DNA of 64,000 bases, taken from assembly GCA_965116765.1 (NCBI GenBank), contig OZ220718.1:4092001-4156000 (forward strand), given 5' to 3'. Below, one piece after another: positions 33,916 through 42,910 of this stretch (the first letter of the stretch is position 1; each line of letters begins with the position of its first letter). The notes under the pieces are model-generated. The model was given only the letters and a program-made list of their open reading frames with translations, did not search any database and was not told where the DNA came from. The translations under genes were made by a program, and so were the position numbers. The DNA comes from JAJEEA01 sp965116765. Lineage in GTDB: Bacteria > Acidobacteriota > Vicinamibacteria > Vicinamibacterales > UBA8438.

Positions 33916-33960
33916 CTACGAGGACGCCACCTCCGCAGAACCGCTGCCATAGTCGTCCAC
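33916..33960 (-). CDS. Possible 14-residue peptide with perfect ribosome site
   Basis: GTG 33960 begins a 14-codon frame (MDDYGSGSAEVASS). Seven bases upstream is AAAAGGAGGTGATCC, an almost complete complement to the 16S rRNA 3' end and far stronger than any other ribosome site in the window. An overlapping alternative frame from the ATG at 33951 gives an arginine-rich 30-residue peptide ending just before the terminator stem, but it is too far from the ribosome site. Function is unknown. Either a small peptide or a leader-type RNA is possible. Confidence 0.4.
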   Translation of the reverse strand: MDDYGSGSAEVASS

Positions 33961-34079
33961 GGGATCACCTCCTTTTGGGGCGAGCCATCTGAGTGTCGGG
34001 TCCCAACCCGGCCGGCCGCCGATCCGCCCCGCATCGACCGGAGACCGCCGCGCCATCGCGCGGGTCAGCACTGATCCCA

Positions 34080-34108
34080 TCGTCGGACAAGCCGCGTTCC
34101 CCTGTCAA
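34080..34108 (-). promoter_or_regulatory. Candidate promoter of the short minus-strand transcript
   Basis: TTGACA on the minus strand (34108-34103) is a perfect -35 box. A weak GACGAT lies 18 bases further on (34084-34079). If used, the transcript would be about 250 bases and end at the terminator at 33814-33841. Confidence 0.35.
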
Positions 34109-34211
34109 ATCGGCGCCCGGCGCGGACCGCCGCCGCGCCGCCGCCGCGGGTCGAGCTGCCCGCCCGCATCGCGCTCGCCGGAATCGTCGCCGGCGGCCGG
34201 CCGATGGCGCG

Positions 34212-34217
34212 TAGAAT
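34212..34217 (+). promoter_or_regulatory. -10 box next to the start codon (leaderless gene)
   Basis: TAGAAT lies six bases before the GTG at 34224, the spacing expected when transcription begins at the start codon. There is no ribosome site upstream. Confidence 0.4.
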
Positions 34218-34223
34218 GGCACC

Positions 34224-34532
34224 GTGATCTACCGAGACGAGAGCGGCGTCGAGTACGTCCCGGTGCCGCTTCCCACCCACGAGGTGACGGACGCGGTCGC
34301 CGTGGACGCGCGCCGGGTGAGTCGTTCCCACGTGCGCAAGCCGATGCCGGTGTACGCCGGCACCGACGGGGCGGAGCTGGCCGTCCAGCCCCGGAGCCAC
34401 CGCCGGCGCTGGACCGACCGGCAGTGGCTCGCCTTCGAGGAGCACCTGCGCCTGGAGGTCGACCTCGCGAAGAGCGACCCCCCGGCCGCTGCGGTGTGGG
34501 TGATCCGGCGCCACGACCGCGGTACCGCCTGA
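34224..34532 (+). CDS. Hypothetical protein, probably leaderless
   Basis: A 102-residue soluble protein (YRDESGVEYVPVPLPTHEVT at the start, RRRWTDRQWLAFEEHLRLEV in the C-terminal half). No signal peptide, membrane segment or known motif was recognised. The reading frame has normal high-GC third positions, which supports coding. It starts at GTG 34224, directly after a TAGAAT box. The neighbours are debris, so its context says little. Confidence 0.55.
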   Translation: MIYRDESGVEYVPVPLPTHEVTDAVAVDARRVSRSHVRKPMPVYAGTDGAELAVQPRSHRRRWTDRQWLAFEEHLRLEVDLAKSDPPAAAVWVIRRHDRGTA

Positions 34533-34647
34533 CCGGTCCCGGGAGTCCGCGCCGAGGCGGAATGCGACCGCCTCGAGCGCCTTGTGCGGCGCTTGCAGGC
34601 GGGCTGAGAACAGCCGCGCGGATCCGGGAGGTCACGCCGTTGGGTTG

Positions 34648-34805
34648 GCCCTTCTCGGCCTGCGGCCGCCGTCACGCCTGACGCGGCGCGCACCGCGTAC
34701 CGCAATGTCTCGAGGACCATTCACCCCGACGTGTGCAAGGGCCCGGAGGCGACCAGGCTGATGCGCCTTGCGACTGAGTGTTACGAGCGGATCACCAAGG
34801 CGTGA
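34648..34805 (+). pseudogene. J-domain (DnaJ-like) fragment
   Basis: The frame to TGA 34803 reads AARTAYRNVSRTIHPDV, then MRLATECYERITKA, a J-domain with the HPD tripeptide that stimulates Hsp70. Its first helix (LALLGLRPP) is in another frame just upstream, one base away. No start codon or rest of a DnaJ protein is present. Downstream, 34872-34940 opens another short frame (MDAKLPLYAQAFKDGWTDAE) that runs into the truncated nitrate reductase; I do not recognise it. Confidence 0.65.
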
Positions 34806-34929
34806 GCGGTAGCCGGCCGGCTTGGGGTCCGCCCCGCAAGTCGTTGCGGCTGCCGGTACGGAAGGGCCCGGATGGACGCGAAGCTGCCGCTCTACGCGCA
34901 GGCGTTCAAGGACGGATGGACCGACGCCG

Positions 34930-35366
34930 AGCTGAGGCCATCTCCTCGGTCGGCATCTGCCCCGTGCTGAGGAACGCCACCGACTCCGGTCCGTGCCGCG
35001 CCTGAATCGCCTGAAACGTTCGACCATCGTCCGCAGCGCCTCGTCCCAGCTCACGGGGCGCCGGACGCCGGCCGCGTCGCGCCGGAGCGGCGTGGTGGCG
35101 CGGTCGCCGGCGTCGAGCACGGTCAGGGCTTCCCAGCCCTTGGGGCAGGCGACGCCGCGGTTCACGGGGTAGTCGGCGGCCGGCGTGAGACCCACCGCCA
35201 CGCCCTCCTGCAGATGGACGGTGAGGCTGCAGCCGGTCGAGCAGTAGCCGCACACCATGTCGATGGTGGCGTCGGGCTTGCCCTTCGCGGGGACCTGCCC
35301 GAGGCCGAAGCCGCCGGGCGTCCGCAGCAGATCGCGGGTCAGGCGCCCGTCGCGTTGATGCAGCAT
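34930..35366 (-). pseudogene. nasA: Molybdopterin oxidoreductase (NasA-like nitrate reductase), N-terminal fragment
   Basis: It starts at ATG 35366, four bases after the DmsBC stop, with the [4Fe-4S] domain MVCGYCSTGCSLTVHL and the NRGVACPKGWEAL and PLRRDAAGVRRPVSWDEAL segments typical of assimilatory nitrate reductase. A frameshift follows near 35010-35020. The next frame continues RHGPESVAFLSTGQMPTEEMA, and similarity stops at about 34935. Only about 150 of some 700 residues remain, so no catalytic subunit is made here. Its loss would leave the nitrate pathway without its first enzyme unless another copy exists. Confidence 0.8.
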
Positions 35367-35369
35367 CGG

Positions 35370-37098
35370 TTACAGGGTTCCCGGCATGCGCGGCGAGGCG
35401 ACCGCCGCGAAGAACAGGTAGCGCTCGAGCAGCTCGCCGGCCAGGCAGCCCACGAAGAGCATGCCGACGAGCACGACGAAGACGAGGTCCTGGCCCTGCT
35501 CCGGCGGCGCCGGGACCCGGCTCAGCAGCAGCAGGCCCGGCATGGCGAGGCCGCCGAGCAGTCCGGCCGCGAAGCGCGCCATCGTGACGTTGGAGAGCGC
35601 GCCGGTCATCAGCCACGCCGTGCGCTTCAACGAGGTGGTCGACCGGGACGCCAGGTGGCGGAACAGCGCCGCCTCGAACAGCAGCTTCGCGGCCGAGGCG
35701 ACGACGAGTCCGCGGCACAGAATGGCGCCGTAGCGGTCGACGGCGGCGCCGGCCAGCTCCGCGTCGCTGCCCGCGGCGACGATCAGCAGCGGCAGCCAGG
35801 CCGCGGCCAGGCCCAGCACGGCCGTCGTCAGGAAGAAACGGCCGGCGGTGGCCGGACCGTTCCAGAAATCGCGCTTCGTATAGTCGTAGACCATCACCGA
35901 GCAGAGCACCCCCACGACGCCCGACAACGCGACGGCCCAGCCGAGCCACCACCCGAAGCCGGCCTCGACCGCCGCTCCGGGGCCGGCCGCCAGTCCCCAA
36001 CCGGCGAGCCGTCCCAGCCAGCCCGCCGATCCCGCCCAGGGCCATGCGGCATAGACCACCGCCAGCCCCGCGAACACGCCGAAAGCCAGGATCTCGCGGC
36101 TGAGCCACGAGTGCCGCAGCCCCAGAACGGCCCGGTAGGCGTAGCGCGGCCGGCCGAGGTGCAGCACGCTCACCCCGAGCGCCAGCAGGCCGAACACCAG
36201 CGCGCTCGCGCTGTGCACCGGGCGGATGCTCGCCGTCAACGCCCCCGGAACCAGCAGCTCCAGCAGCCGCTCCGCCAGGAACGCGCCGACCGAGAGCTGG
36301 GTGAGGACCAGCATCAGGATCAACGGCCAGTGCGCCTGCTCCGGGCGTACCGTGTGGTAGTCCGCCGGCACCATGTTGCGCGGGAGCACCCGCTCGGTCC
36401 GGTAGGCGGTGGTCGGCAGCGTCAGGGCCGGCTCCGGCGCCCCCGGCACGAACAGGTGGGTCTCGGACTCCTCGATCACCTGCTCCGTGTCCACCACGCG
36501 GATCGCGATGGCCCCGTTCGGACACGACTGCACGCAGGCCGGCGCTTCGCCTTCGGCGAGGCGGTCGCTGCACATGTCGCACTTGCGGACTATTCCCTTT
36601 GGAACGGCTGTACTTCGGCGCCTCGTAGGGACAGGCGAGCGTGCAGTACTGGCACCCGAAGCACTGGTCGTCGAGATGCTTGACGATGCCGGTGACCGGA
36701 TCCTTCTCGTAGGCCTCCACCGGACACGCGTGCATGCAGGCGGGGTCCAGGCAGTGGTGGCAGGCCGTCGTGACGTGCTGGAGGACCGGCAGGCTCCCGC
36801 TCCCGCCGTGCAGCAGCCCGACGTCGCGCCACGACTCCTCCTCCTCGAGGCCGTTCAGGGAATGGCAGGCCGCGACGCACGACTTGCAGCCCGAGCAGGC
36901 GTCGAGATCCACGTCGAAGGCGTACTGCTGGCCGGCGGCCGGAGGGGTCGCCGGCATCAACGCCGAGTAGCGCTCGGCCAGCGCCGGACCACCGGCGCGG
37001 GCGGCGTCGTGCGCCTGCGCGAAGCGCGCCACGGCGGTTACCTGCTGCTCTTCGAGATAGCGGTCGACGAGGGTCGCTGTCGCAGTCATCACTTTCAT
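35370..37098 (-). CDS. DmsB-DmsC fusion: iron-sulfur and membrane-anchor subunits, frameshifted
   Basis: The N-terminal part (about residues 1-170) is a DmsB-type ferredoxin with cysteine clusters CSGCKSCVAAC, CHHCLDPACMHAC and CFGCQYCTLACPYEAPKYS. At about 36595-36605 one extra base shifts the frame. The next frame continues RKCDMCSDRLAEGEAPACVQ and then eight to nine membrane helices of a DmsC/NrfD-like quinol-oxidising anchor (LILMLVLTQLSVGAFLAERL onward) to TAA 35370. It would feed electrons from the quinol pool to the molybdenum subunit encoded next, of which only a fragment is left. ATG 37098 or 37089 starts the protein. Confidence 0.83.
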
Positions 37099-37250
37099 CC
37101 CGCCCGCGCCAGCCGCGGCGCGGCGTGGAGCTGCTCGGTGTGCACGCGGTCGGCCGGCACCCCTTCCGCCTTCAGCCAGCGGGCAATCACGTCCATGAAG
37201 GTGGACGGTCCGCACAGGAAGCAGCGGCTGCCCATCAGGTCGTGCCCGCG
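37095..37250 (-). pseudogene. C-terminal relic of a ferredoxin-reductase-type protein
   Basis: The frame before the DmsBC gene ends SRCFLCGPSTFMDVIARWLK and GVPADRVHTEQLHAAPRLAR. This is the NAD-binding C-terminus of FNR/phthalate-dioxygenase-reductase proteins (the CGPxxFM signature). The N-terminal FAD domain is missing. The frame begins where the nitrite reductase gene ends, so a deletion has joined the two. Confidence 0.6.
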
Positions 37251-39352
37251 GAAGGCGACCCGACAGGAGCCGTGACGCTGCCGCCGGAGGACGGTTGCGC
37301 CACGGTCAGCGACGCCGTCGTCGGCTTCAGGTAGACGTTTCCCTCTTCGACGAGCGTCGGATAGTGGGCGACGTCGTTGCCGGCCGGCTCCAGGCTGCAT
37401 CCCGTGCACGCGTCGAACGTCCAGCCGTGCCAGGAGCAGGTGACGACCCCCTTGCTCACCGTCCCTTCGGCCAGCGGTCCTCCCTCGTGTGGACACAGGC
37501 CGTCGATCGCCCGCACCTGGCCGTCGATCCGGAACAGGGCATACGTATGACCGCCGACCTCCACCGACACCGCGGCGCCCTCGGCCAGGGCAGCCTCGCG
37601 GGCCGCGAACACGAAGCCGTCGTCGCGAGCGGGAGGCGACTCGACGGGCGCGTCGGCAGGGGGGGCGGCGTCTTCCTCCAGCCGTGCGAAGAGCCGGCGG
37701 ACGCCGGCGCAGCCGGGGCAGAACACCGGCGGGTCCTCGCCCAGGTGGCGGTACTCGCACCGCTCGCAGATCCAGGTCGCCGGGCGGTAGTCGTCCTCAC
37801 CCACCTTCGCGGCCTCGGCCTCGCGCAGCTTCGCGCGCCAGTAGGCGCTGAAGGTCTGTCCCTCCCGGTGCCGGATGTAGTACTCGTTGACCACCTCCTC
37901 GATGACGAGCGGAAGCTGGTCGACGTCCACCCCGAGCTTGTAGCGCAGGCCGAGGTGGATGTCGCCGGCCACCCCGCCGCCGAGATAGACGTCGAAGCCC
38001 TCGCGCGTGCCGACGAGCCGCCGCACCCGGACGCCCTTAAGGCCGATGTCGGCCGTGAAATGCTGCGCGCAGCTCGACGGGCAGCCGCTCATGTGGATAC
38101 GGATGCCGTGCAGGGCGAGCGCCCGCTGCCGCAGGGTGTCGACCAGCCGGAACATCGCGCCCTTGGTCTCGGTCACCGCGATGTTGCAGAACTGCGTGCC
38201 GGTGCACGCCACCGTGTTGCGGGCCAGGGTGTCGGCGTGCATGCTGAGCCCGACCGCGGCGGCGTCGGTGGCCGCCGCGTCCCGGAACCCCCCGGGGATG
38301 TCGATCACGGCGAGCCCCTGCTCGTGCGTCGTCCGCAGTTGCCCGTCGCCCCAGCGCTTCGCGAGCACCGCCAGCGCCTCGAGCTGCCGCCAGCTCAGGC
38401 GGCCCAGCGGCACGCAGAGTCCCAGGGTCCAGAGATCCGGCTGCGCCTGCGGGAACCAGCCGACCAGATCGTCGTTGCGGGCCGCCGGCGTCGGGGCCGG
38501 CAGGTCCGGCCACGGGCGCAACGGAACCCGCTCGACGACCCAGGCCTTGACGGCGTCGATGCCGATCCGCTCGACGAGGTAGCGCAGGCGGGCCTGGTGG
38601 CGCTTCTCGCGCGACCCCTGGGCCCGGAACAGATCGAGCAGTGCCGCCGTGACCGCCACCACCTGATCGGGGTGGACCAGCACCGGCAGGTGCCACGCCA
38701 GGTGCGGGTTCTGTCCCTGGGTGCCGGCCACCAGCACCTGGAACAGCACCTCGCGGCCGACCCGGTGGGCCAGGAAGCTCAGGTCCTGCGTCCAGAAATG
38801 CACCGAGTGCCCGGCCGTCCCGTTCAGGCAGATGTTGAACTTGCGCGGCAGGTCGGAGTACTCGCGGCTGTCGACGAACAGCGACGTGACGTCCCGGCAG
38901 AGCTGGCGCGTGTCGATCAGCTCGTCCGGGAGCAGCCCGCTGAACGGGTGCGCGAACACGTTGCGGATGTTGTCGTGGCCGGTCTGCTTCGAGGTCAGCC
39001 CGACCGCGGCCAGCCGCTCGGCGACCTCCGGAAGCTGCTCGATGCCGAGCCCCTGCACCTGGAGGTTCGCGCGGGTGGTGACGTCGACGATGCCGTGGCC
39101 GTGCTCGTAGGCGATCGCCGCGATCTCGCGCGCCTGAGCGGAGGTAAGCTCCCCCGCCGTGATCCGGATCCGGTTCATGTACCGGCCCGGCTTGTCGCGC
39201 TTGCGGTAGAAGAAGCCGTACCACTTCATGCGCTCCAGATCGGGCGTCTCGATCTCGCCCATCGGCGTGCGGGCCCCGGCGTGACGCAGCACGTCGGGCC
39301 AGACGTCGAAGCTGTGCTTCTTCGATTTCCAGACTTCCGCCGGATTGACCAT
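37235..39352 (-). CDS. Assimilatory nitrite reductase fused to rubredoxin-like and Rieske domains
   Basis: A 705-residue protein. Residues 1-540 are a ferredoxin-type nitrite/sulfite reductase: N-terminal FYRKRDKPGRYMNRIRIT, then the siroheme-[4Fe-4S] ligands in ACTGTQFCNIAVTETKG and HMSGCPSSCAQHFTADIG. Residues about 540-565 are a rubredoxin-like knuckle (WICERCEYRHLG and FCPGCAG). Residues about 600-690 form a NirD-like Rieske domain (LCPHEGGPLAEG and VTCSWHGWTFD, CxH and CxxH). It reduces nitrite to ammonium in the cytoplasm, and the extra domains suggest an internal electron relay. GAGAGG lies close before ATG 39352. It is second in the narK operon. Confidence 0.9.
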   Translation of the reverse strand: MVNPAEVWKSKKHSFDVWPDVLRHAGARTPMGEIETPDLERMKWYGFFYRKRDKPGRYMNRIRITAGELTSAQAREIAAIAYEHGHGIVDVTTRANLQVQGLGIEQLPEVAERLAAVGLTSKQTGHDNIRNVFAHPFSGLLPDELIDTRQLCRDVTSLFVDSREYSDLPRKFNICLNGTAGHSVHFWTQDLSFLAHRVGREVLFQVLVAGTQGQNPHLAWHLPVLVHPDQVVAVTAALLDLFRAQGSREKRHQARLRYLVERIGIDAVKAWVVERVPLRPWPDLPAPTPAARNDDLVGWFPQAQPDLWTLGLCVPLGRLSWRQLEALAVLAKRWGDGQLRTTHEQGLAVIDIPGGFRDAAATDAAAVGLSMHADTLARNTVACTGTQFCNIAVTETKGAMFRLVDTLRQRALALHGIRIHMSGCPSSCAQHFTADIGLKGVRVRRLVGTREGFDVYLGGGVAGDIHLGLRYKLGVDVDQLPLVIEEVVNEYYIRHREGQTFSAYWRAKLREAEAAKVGEDDYRPATWICERCEYRHLGEDPPVFCPGCAGVRRLFARLEEDAAPPADAPVESPPARDDGFVFAAREAALAEGAAVSVEVGGHTYALFRIDGQVRAIDGLCPHEGGPLAEGTVSKGVVTCSWHGWTFDACTGCSLEPAGNDVAHYPTLVEEGNVYLKPTTASLTVAQPSSGGSVTAPVGSPSAGTT

Positions 39353-39365
39353 CGTCCTCTCCCGT

Positions 39366-40790
39366 CTATCCGGCGGCCTCGGCGGGCTCCACCCCCCCGG
39401 CGGCGAGCCCGGCCCGATCCGCCAGGGCCGCGTCGAGCGCCGTCCGCGCCTCGATCTCCGTCTGGCTGTCGAAACGGACCGCGAAGGCGAGGAACGCGGT
39501 GACCGTCACCAGCGCGCCGATGACGAGGAACGCCGTCGGCCACGGGATGGCGCCCCGGAACAGGAACCCGGCGGCGACCGCACCGGCGTTGCCGCCCGCG
39601 CCGACGATGCCGGCCACGGAGCCCAGCGCCTTCTTGTTGATGAACGGCACCACCGAATAGGTCGCGCCCTCGGACATCTGCACGAACAGGCTGAAGACGA
39701 TGAGCGCGGGAATGGCCAGCGCCAGCGCCGGCATCTGCGAGAAGAGCATCAGGGCCAGCCCTTCGAAGAAGAGCGCGATGAAGAGCCAGCGCACGCGCCC
39801 GGAGAGTCCCCAGCGGCGTCCGAACACGTCGCCGAGCGCGCCGCCGAGGGTGCGCGCGAAGACGTTCATCAGGCCGAAGAGCATCGCCGCCGCGCCCGCC
39901 CACTGGACCGCCTGCACCGCGGTCATCGACGCGAAGAAATCGAAGTAGTCGATGAAGTAGAGGGCGAGAACGTTGTTGACGGTCAGCTCGATCCCGAAGC
40001 ACGCGCCGTAGATGACGAAGAGCGCCCAGACCCGCGGGTCCTGCGCCGCCCTGGCGAACGAGCCCTTCACGCTCTGCTTGGGCGGCAGCTTGCCGGCCGC
40101 GCGCAGCTCCCGGTAGTTCCCCTCCGGCGCATCCTGCGTCAGGAAGTAGTAGGCCACGCCGACGAGGGCGCACATCGCCCCGGCGATCACCATCGCCGCC
40201 CGCCAGCCCGCCGCGTCGCTCAGCCCGAGGCCGGGGAGGAACTGGATGTTCGTGAACGGGATGTACGCTCCCACGGTCAGTATGCCGAGCACGATGGGCA
40301 TGACGAGCTGCGTCACGCCGCCGCCCAGGTTGCCCCACCCCGCGGTGGTGGCGTTGGCGGTGCCGACCACGTTCGGCGCGAACATCACCGACGTGTGGTA
40401 CTGCGTGATCACGAACGACGCCCCGATGATGCCGATCAGCAACCGGAAGACGAGGAACGTCTGGAAGTCCTGGGCCAGGCCGATGCCCATCACCGGCAGC
40501 GACCCGACGATGAGCAGCCAGGTATAGGCCCGCCGCGGCCCGATGCGGTCGCAGAGCCACCCGATGAGCAGCCGGGCGACGACGGTGATGGCAACCGATC
40601 CGATGACGAGCCAGCCGATCTGCGACTGGGTCAGCGCCATCTCGTCGCGGACGATCTTCATCAACGGCGCGATGCCGAACCAGGCGAAGAAACAAAGGAA
40701 GAACGCGAACCACGACATGTGGAACGCGCGCATCTGCGGGGTGCCGATGCTGAAGAGCCGAATCCGCGTAGCCTTGCTGGTGACTTCCAT
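39366..40790 (-). CDS. narK: Nitrate/nitrite transporter (NarK/NasA type, MFS)
   Basis: A 474-residue major-facilitator protein with 12 predicted helices. NarK-family marks are present: FFLCFFAWFGIAPLM, GWLCDRIGPRRAYTWLL, a first nitrate-signature-like AGWGNLGGGVTQLVMP, and a second, GIVGAGGNAGAVAAGFLFRG. The two glycine-rich signatures line the pore. It imports nitrate (or exchanges nitrite) for the downstream reductases. It heads the operon, 13 bases before the nitrite reductase. A small upstream reading frame with a good ribosome site ends two bases before its ATG. Confidence 0.95.
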   Translation of the reverse strand: MEVTSKATRIRLFSIGTPQMRAFHMSWFAFFLCFFAWFGIAPLMKIVRDEMALTQSQIGWLVIGSVAITVVARLLIGWLCDRIGPRRAYTWLLIVGSLPVMGIGLAQDFQTFLVFRLLIGIIGASFVITQYHTSVMFAPNVVGTANATTAGWGNLGGGVTQLVMPIVLGILTVGAYIPFTNIQFLPGLGLSDAAGWRAAMVIAGAMCALVGVAYYFLTQDAPEGNYRELRAAGKLPPKQSVKGSFARAAQDPRVWALFVIYGACFGIELTVNNVLALYFIDYFDFFASMTAVQAVQWAGAAAMLFGLMNVFARTLGGALGDVFGRRWGLSGRVRWLFIALFFEGLALMLFSQMPALALAIPALIVFSLFVQMSEGATYSVVPFINKKALGSVAGIVGAGGNAGAVAAGFLFRGAIPWPTAFLVIGALVTVTAFLAFAVRFDSQTEIEARTALDAALADRAGLAAGGVEPAEAAG

Positions 40791-40791
40791 A

Positions 40792-40875
40792 TCAGGCGCC
40801 TTCGACGCGCGAGCGAGTGGAATGGGTATGGCGACTGCCGGAACGCCGAACGGCCGGTAACCTCGTGCGATTCAT
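40792..40875 (-). CDS. Possible 27-residue leader peptide before narK
   Basis: ATG 40875 has GGGAG eight bases upstream. It encodes 27 residues, arginine-rich (MNRTRLPAVRRSGSRHTHST onward), ending TGA at 40792, immediately before the narK ATG at 40790. The placement is typical of translational coupling or a regulatory leader. No homologue was recognised. Confidence 0.35.
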   Translation of the reverse strand: MNRTRLPAVRRSGSRHTHSTRSRVEGA

Positions 40876-41462
40876 GTCGACGTCTCCCGGCCTTCGAACG
40901 ACCGCCGTGGCGACAGCGCCTGGCGACTTGGCCACAGGGAGTTGCAAAGCGTGGGCCAAGAGCCCCCCCGACCCGAGCCGTTTCCATTAACCGTTTGGAA
41001 TCAATGACTTGTCTCGTATCGGCGAAGAGGAACGCGCCGGTGTGCTTCGTCACCGGACACCGACAGGAATGTAGTACCCTGCTTTACCGCTTGACGCCGT
41101 TGTGGAGTATGCACGCGTCGCGACGGCGCATGAGCAAGGCCTGGAGGATGCCCTGGTCGCGACTGTTCGCACAAGAGTGTTGCTCGCAGCCATTCATCTA
41201 CAGATTTGTCGGCAGGAAGCAGGTGAGACATCCCCGAGGCCGGCGCACCGGGTCGGCGCACGCAGGTGTCGTTCGACAGAACTGTGGGCCGTGAAGCAGG
41301 AAATCGACAAGAAGAGGCGCCGACCCGAAGACGCCGGAAGCCTGCCGCGGCCGAGGCTTGGAGATGGCCTGTGCCCTTGTTCATGGGCACGGGCCGATGG
41401 CGGCCGCCCGGCCGCCGGGGTCCTTTCCGGAGATGGCACGCGTCTTGATTCACGCTCTGGAC
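40876..41462. other. Divergent control region between narK and the porin
   Basis: About 590 bases with no recognisable gene. There is a relatively AT-rich stretch at 40978-41010 (TTAACCGTTTGGAATCAATG) and a TTGACG (about 41092) near 41100 that could belong to a plus-strand promoter. Several frames are open because of base composition only. Confidence 0.5.
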
Positions 41463-42910
41463 ATGACTACCTGCGACTCTTCTTGCGCACTGCCCACGCG
41501 CCGCCGTCCGGGCATGGTGATGGCGCTCGCCTTCGGTCTCATCGTTGCGCCGGCCGCGGCCGGCGTCGACGACGACGACTTCCGGTCCGCAACCGGGGCG
41601 GCCTCCGACGCGCCGTCATCCGGCTCCTCGGAGCAGGCCGCGGCCACGGCCCAGGCGGCAGTGGAGGAACCGTCCGACTGGCGCGAGATCCTGCCGGGCC
41701 TCACCATGGGCTCGCAGCTTCGCCTGCGGACCGAGAGCCGCCGCAACGCCAAGTTCGACGGCGCGCGGCCCGGCAACGACGAGGACTACCTGCTCTCCCG
41801 GTTCCGGTTCGACCTGACCTGGCAACCGAGCGACCGGGTCGCCGGTGTCGTCGAGCTGCAGGACGCGCGGATCCACGGCGAGCGGGCGATCAGCGAGACG
41901 CGCACGCCCAACATCTTCGCCGACCAGCTCGACGTCCACCAGGCGTACCTGGACGTCGGATCACCCGCGTCCGGCTCGCTGCCGGTGACGCTGCGCATCG
42001 GCCGCCAGAAGCTGGTCTACGGCTCACAGCGGATGGTGTCCCCGCTCGAATGGGTCAACACCGCGCGGGTGTTCGACGGCGCGCGGATCACCGCCGACGC
42101 CGGGCCCGGCCGCAGGCTCGACGCCTTCGCGACCCGCCTCGTGCCGGTCACGCCGACCGGTCTGAACGACCACGCGCCGACCGCAAGCCGGATGCTCGAC
42201 AGCCAGCTCCACGGCGTCTACTACACCGACACCGCCCTGGTCGCCGGCGCTACGGTGGAGGGCTACTGGCTGCTGCGCCGCGCGGCGCGCCTCGACGACG
42301 CCGTCCACACCGTCGGCACGCGGGTCGACACGCGCCACGGCTCCTGGGCGTTCGACGCCGAGCTGGCCGCCCAGACCGGCCGCTACGGCGGTCTCGACCA
42401 GCGGGCCGCGCTGGTGCACGTCGGCGGCTCCTACACGACCGCCCTGCCGGGCCGCCTGAAGCTCGGTACGGCGTTCAATCTCGGCAGCGGCGACGACGAC
42501 CCGTCCGACAGCGTCCACCGCACGTTCGATCAGCTCTACCCGCTGGGCCACGCCTACTACGGCTACATGGACCTCTTCGCGCTCCAGAACCTGCGCAACA
42601 CCGAGGTCACGGCGGAAGCGGCGCTGCCGGGCCGCGCGCGGCTGCGCGTCGCCTGCAGGACTTCGCCCTGGTCGCACCCGGCGCCGACGCCTGGTACAAC
42701 GTCGGCGGCGCCGTGGTCCACCAGTCCGCCGATGCGGCCATCTCGTCACACGTCGGCAACGAGCTCGACATCACGGTCCGGCTCCCGGTCGGGCCGGTCG
42801 GCCTGGAGATGGGCTACGGCCGCTTCTTCGGCGGCGCCTACCTGCGGGACGCGGACTTCACGCTGGACACCGCGGACTTCTTCTACCTGCAGACGATGGT
42901 CGGATTCTGA
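41463..42910 (+). CDS. Alginate-export-family outer-membrane porin, frameshifted
   Basis: About 480 residues when read through. A signal peptide (MVMALAFGLIVAPAAAG) is followed by the Alginate_exp fold: GSQLRLRTESRRNAKFDGAR, LLSRFRFDLTWQPSDRVAGV and RIGRQKLVYGSQRMVSPLEW. Near 42645-42660 the frame breaks. The last 85 residues (QDFALVAPGADAWYNVGGAV to LQTMVGF) are in the next frame. The final Phe is the usual barrel-insertion signal. The start could be ATG 41463 or 41514. It lies divergent from the nitrate genes and may admit nitrate or a sugar acid; this is inference. Confidence 0.78.

Noticed and set aside
33961..33974. Plus-strand GGATCACCTCCTTTT, identical to the 3' end of 16S rRNA
   Set aside because: No rRNA sequence precedes it; it is simply the complement of a strong ribosome-binding site for the minus-strand short frame.
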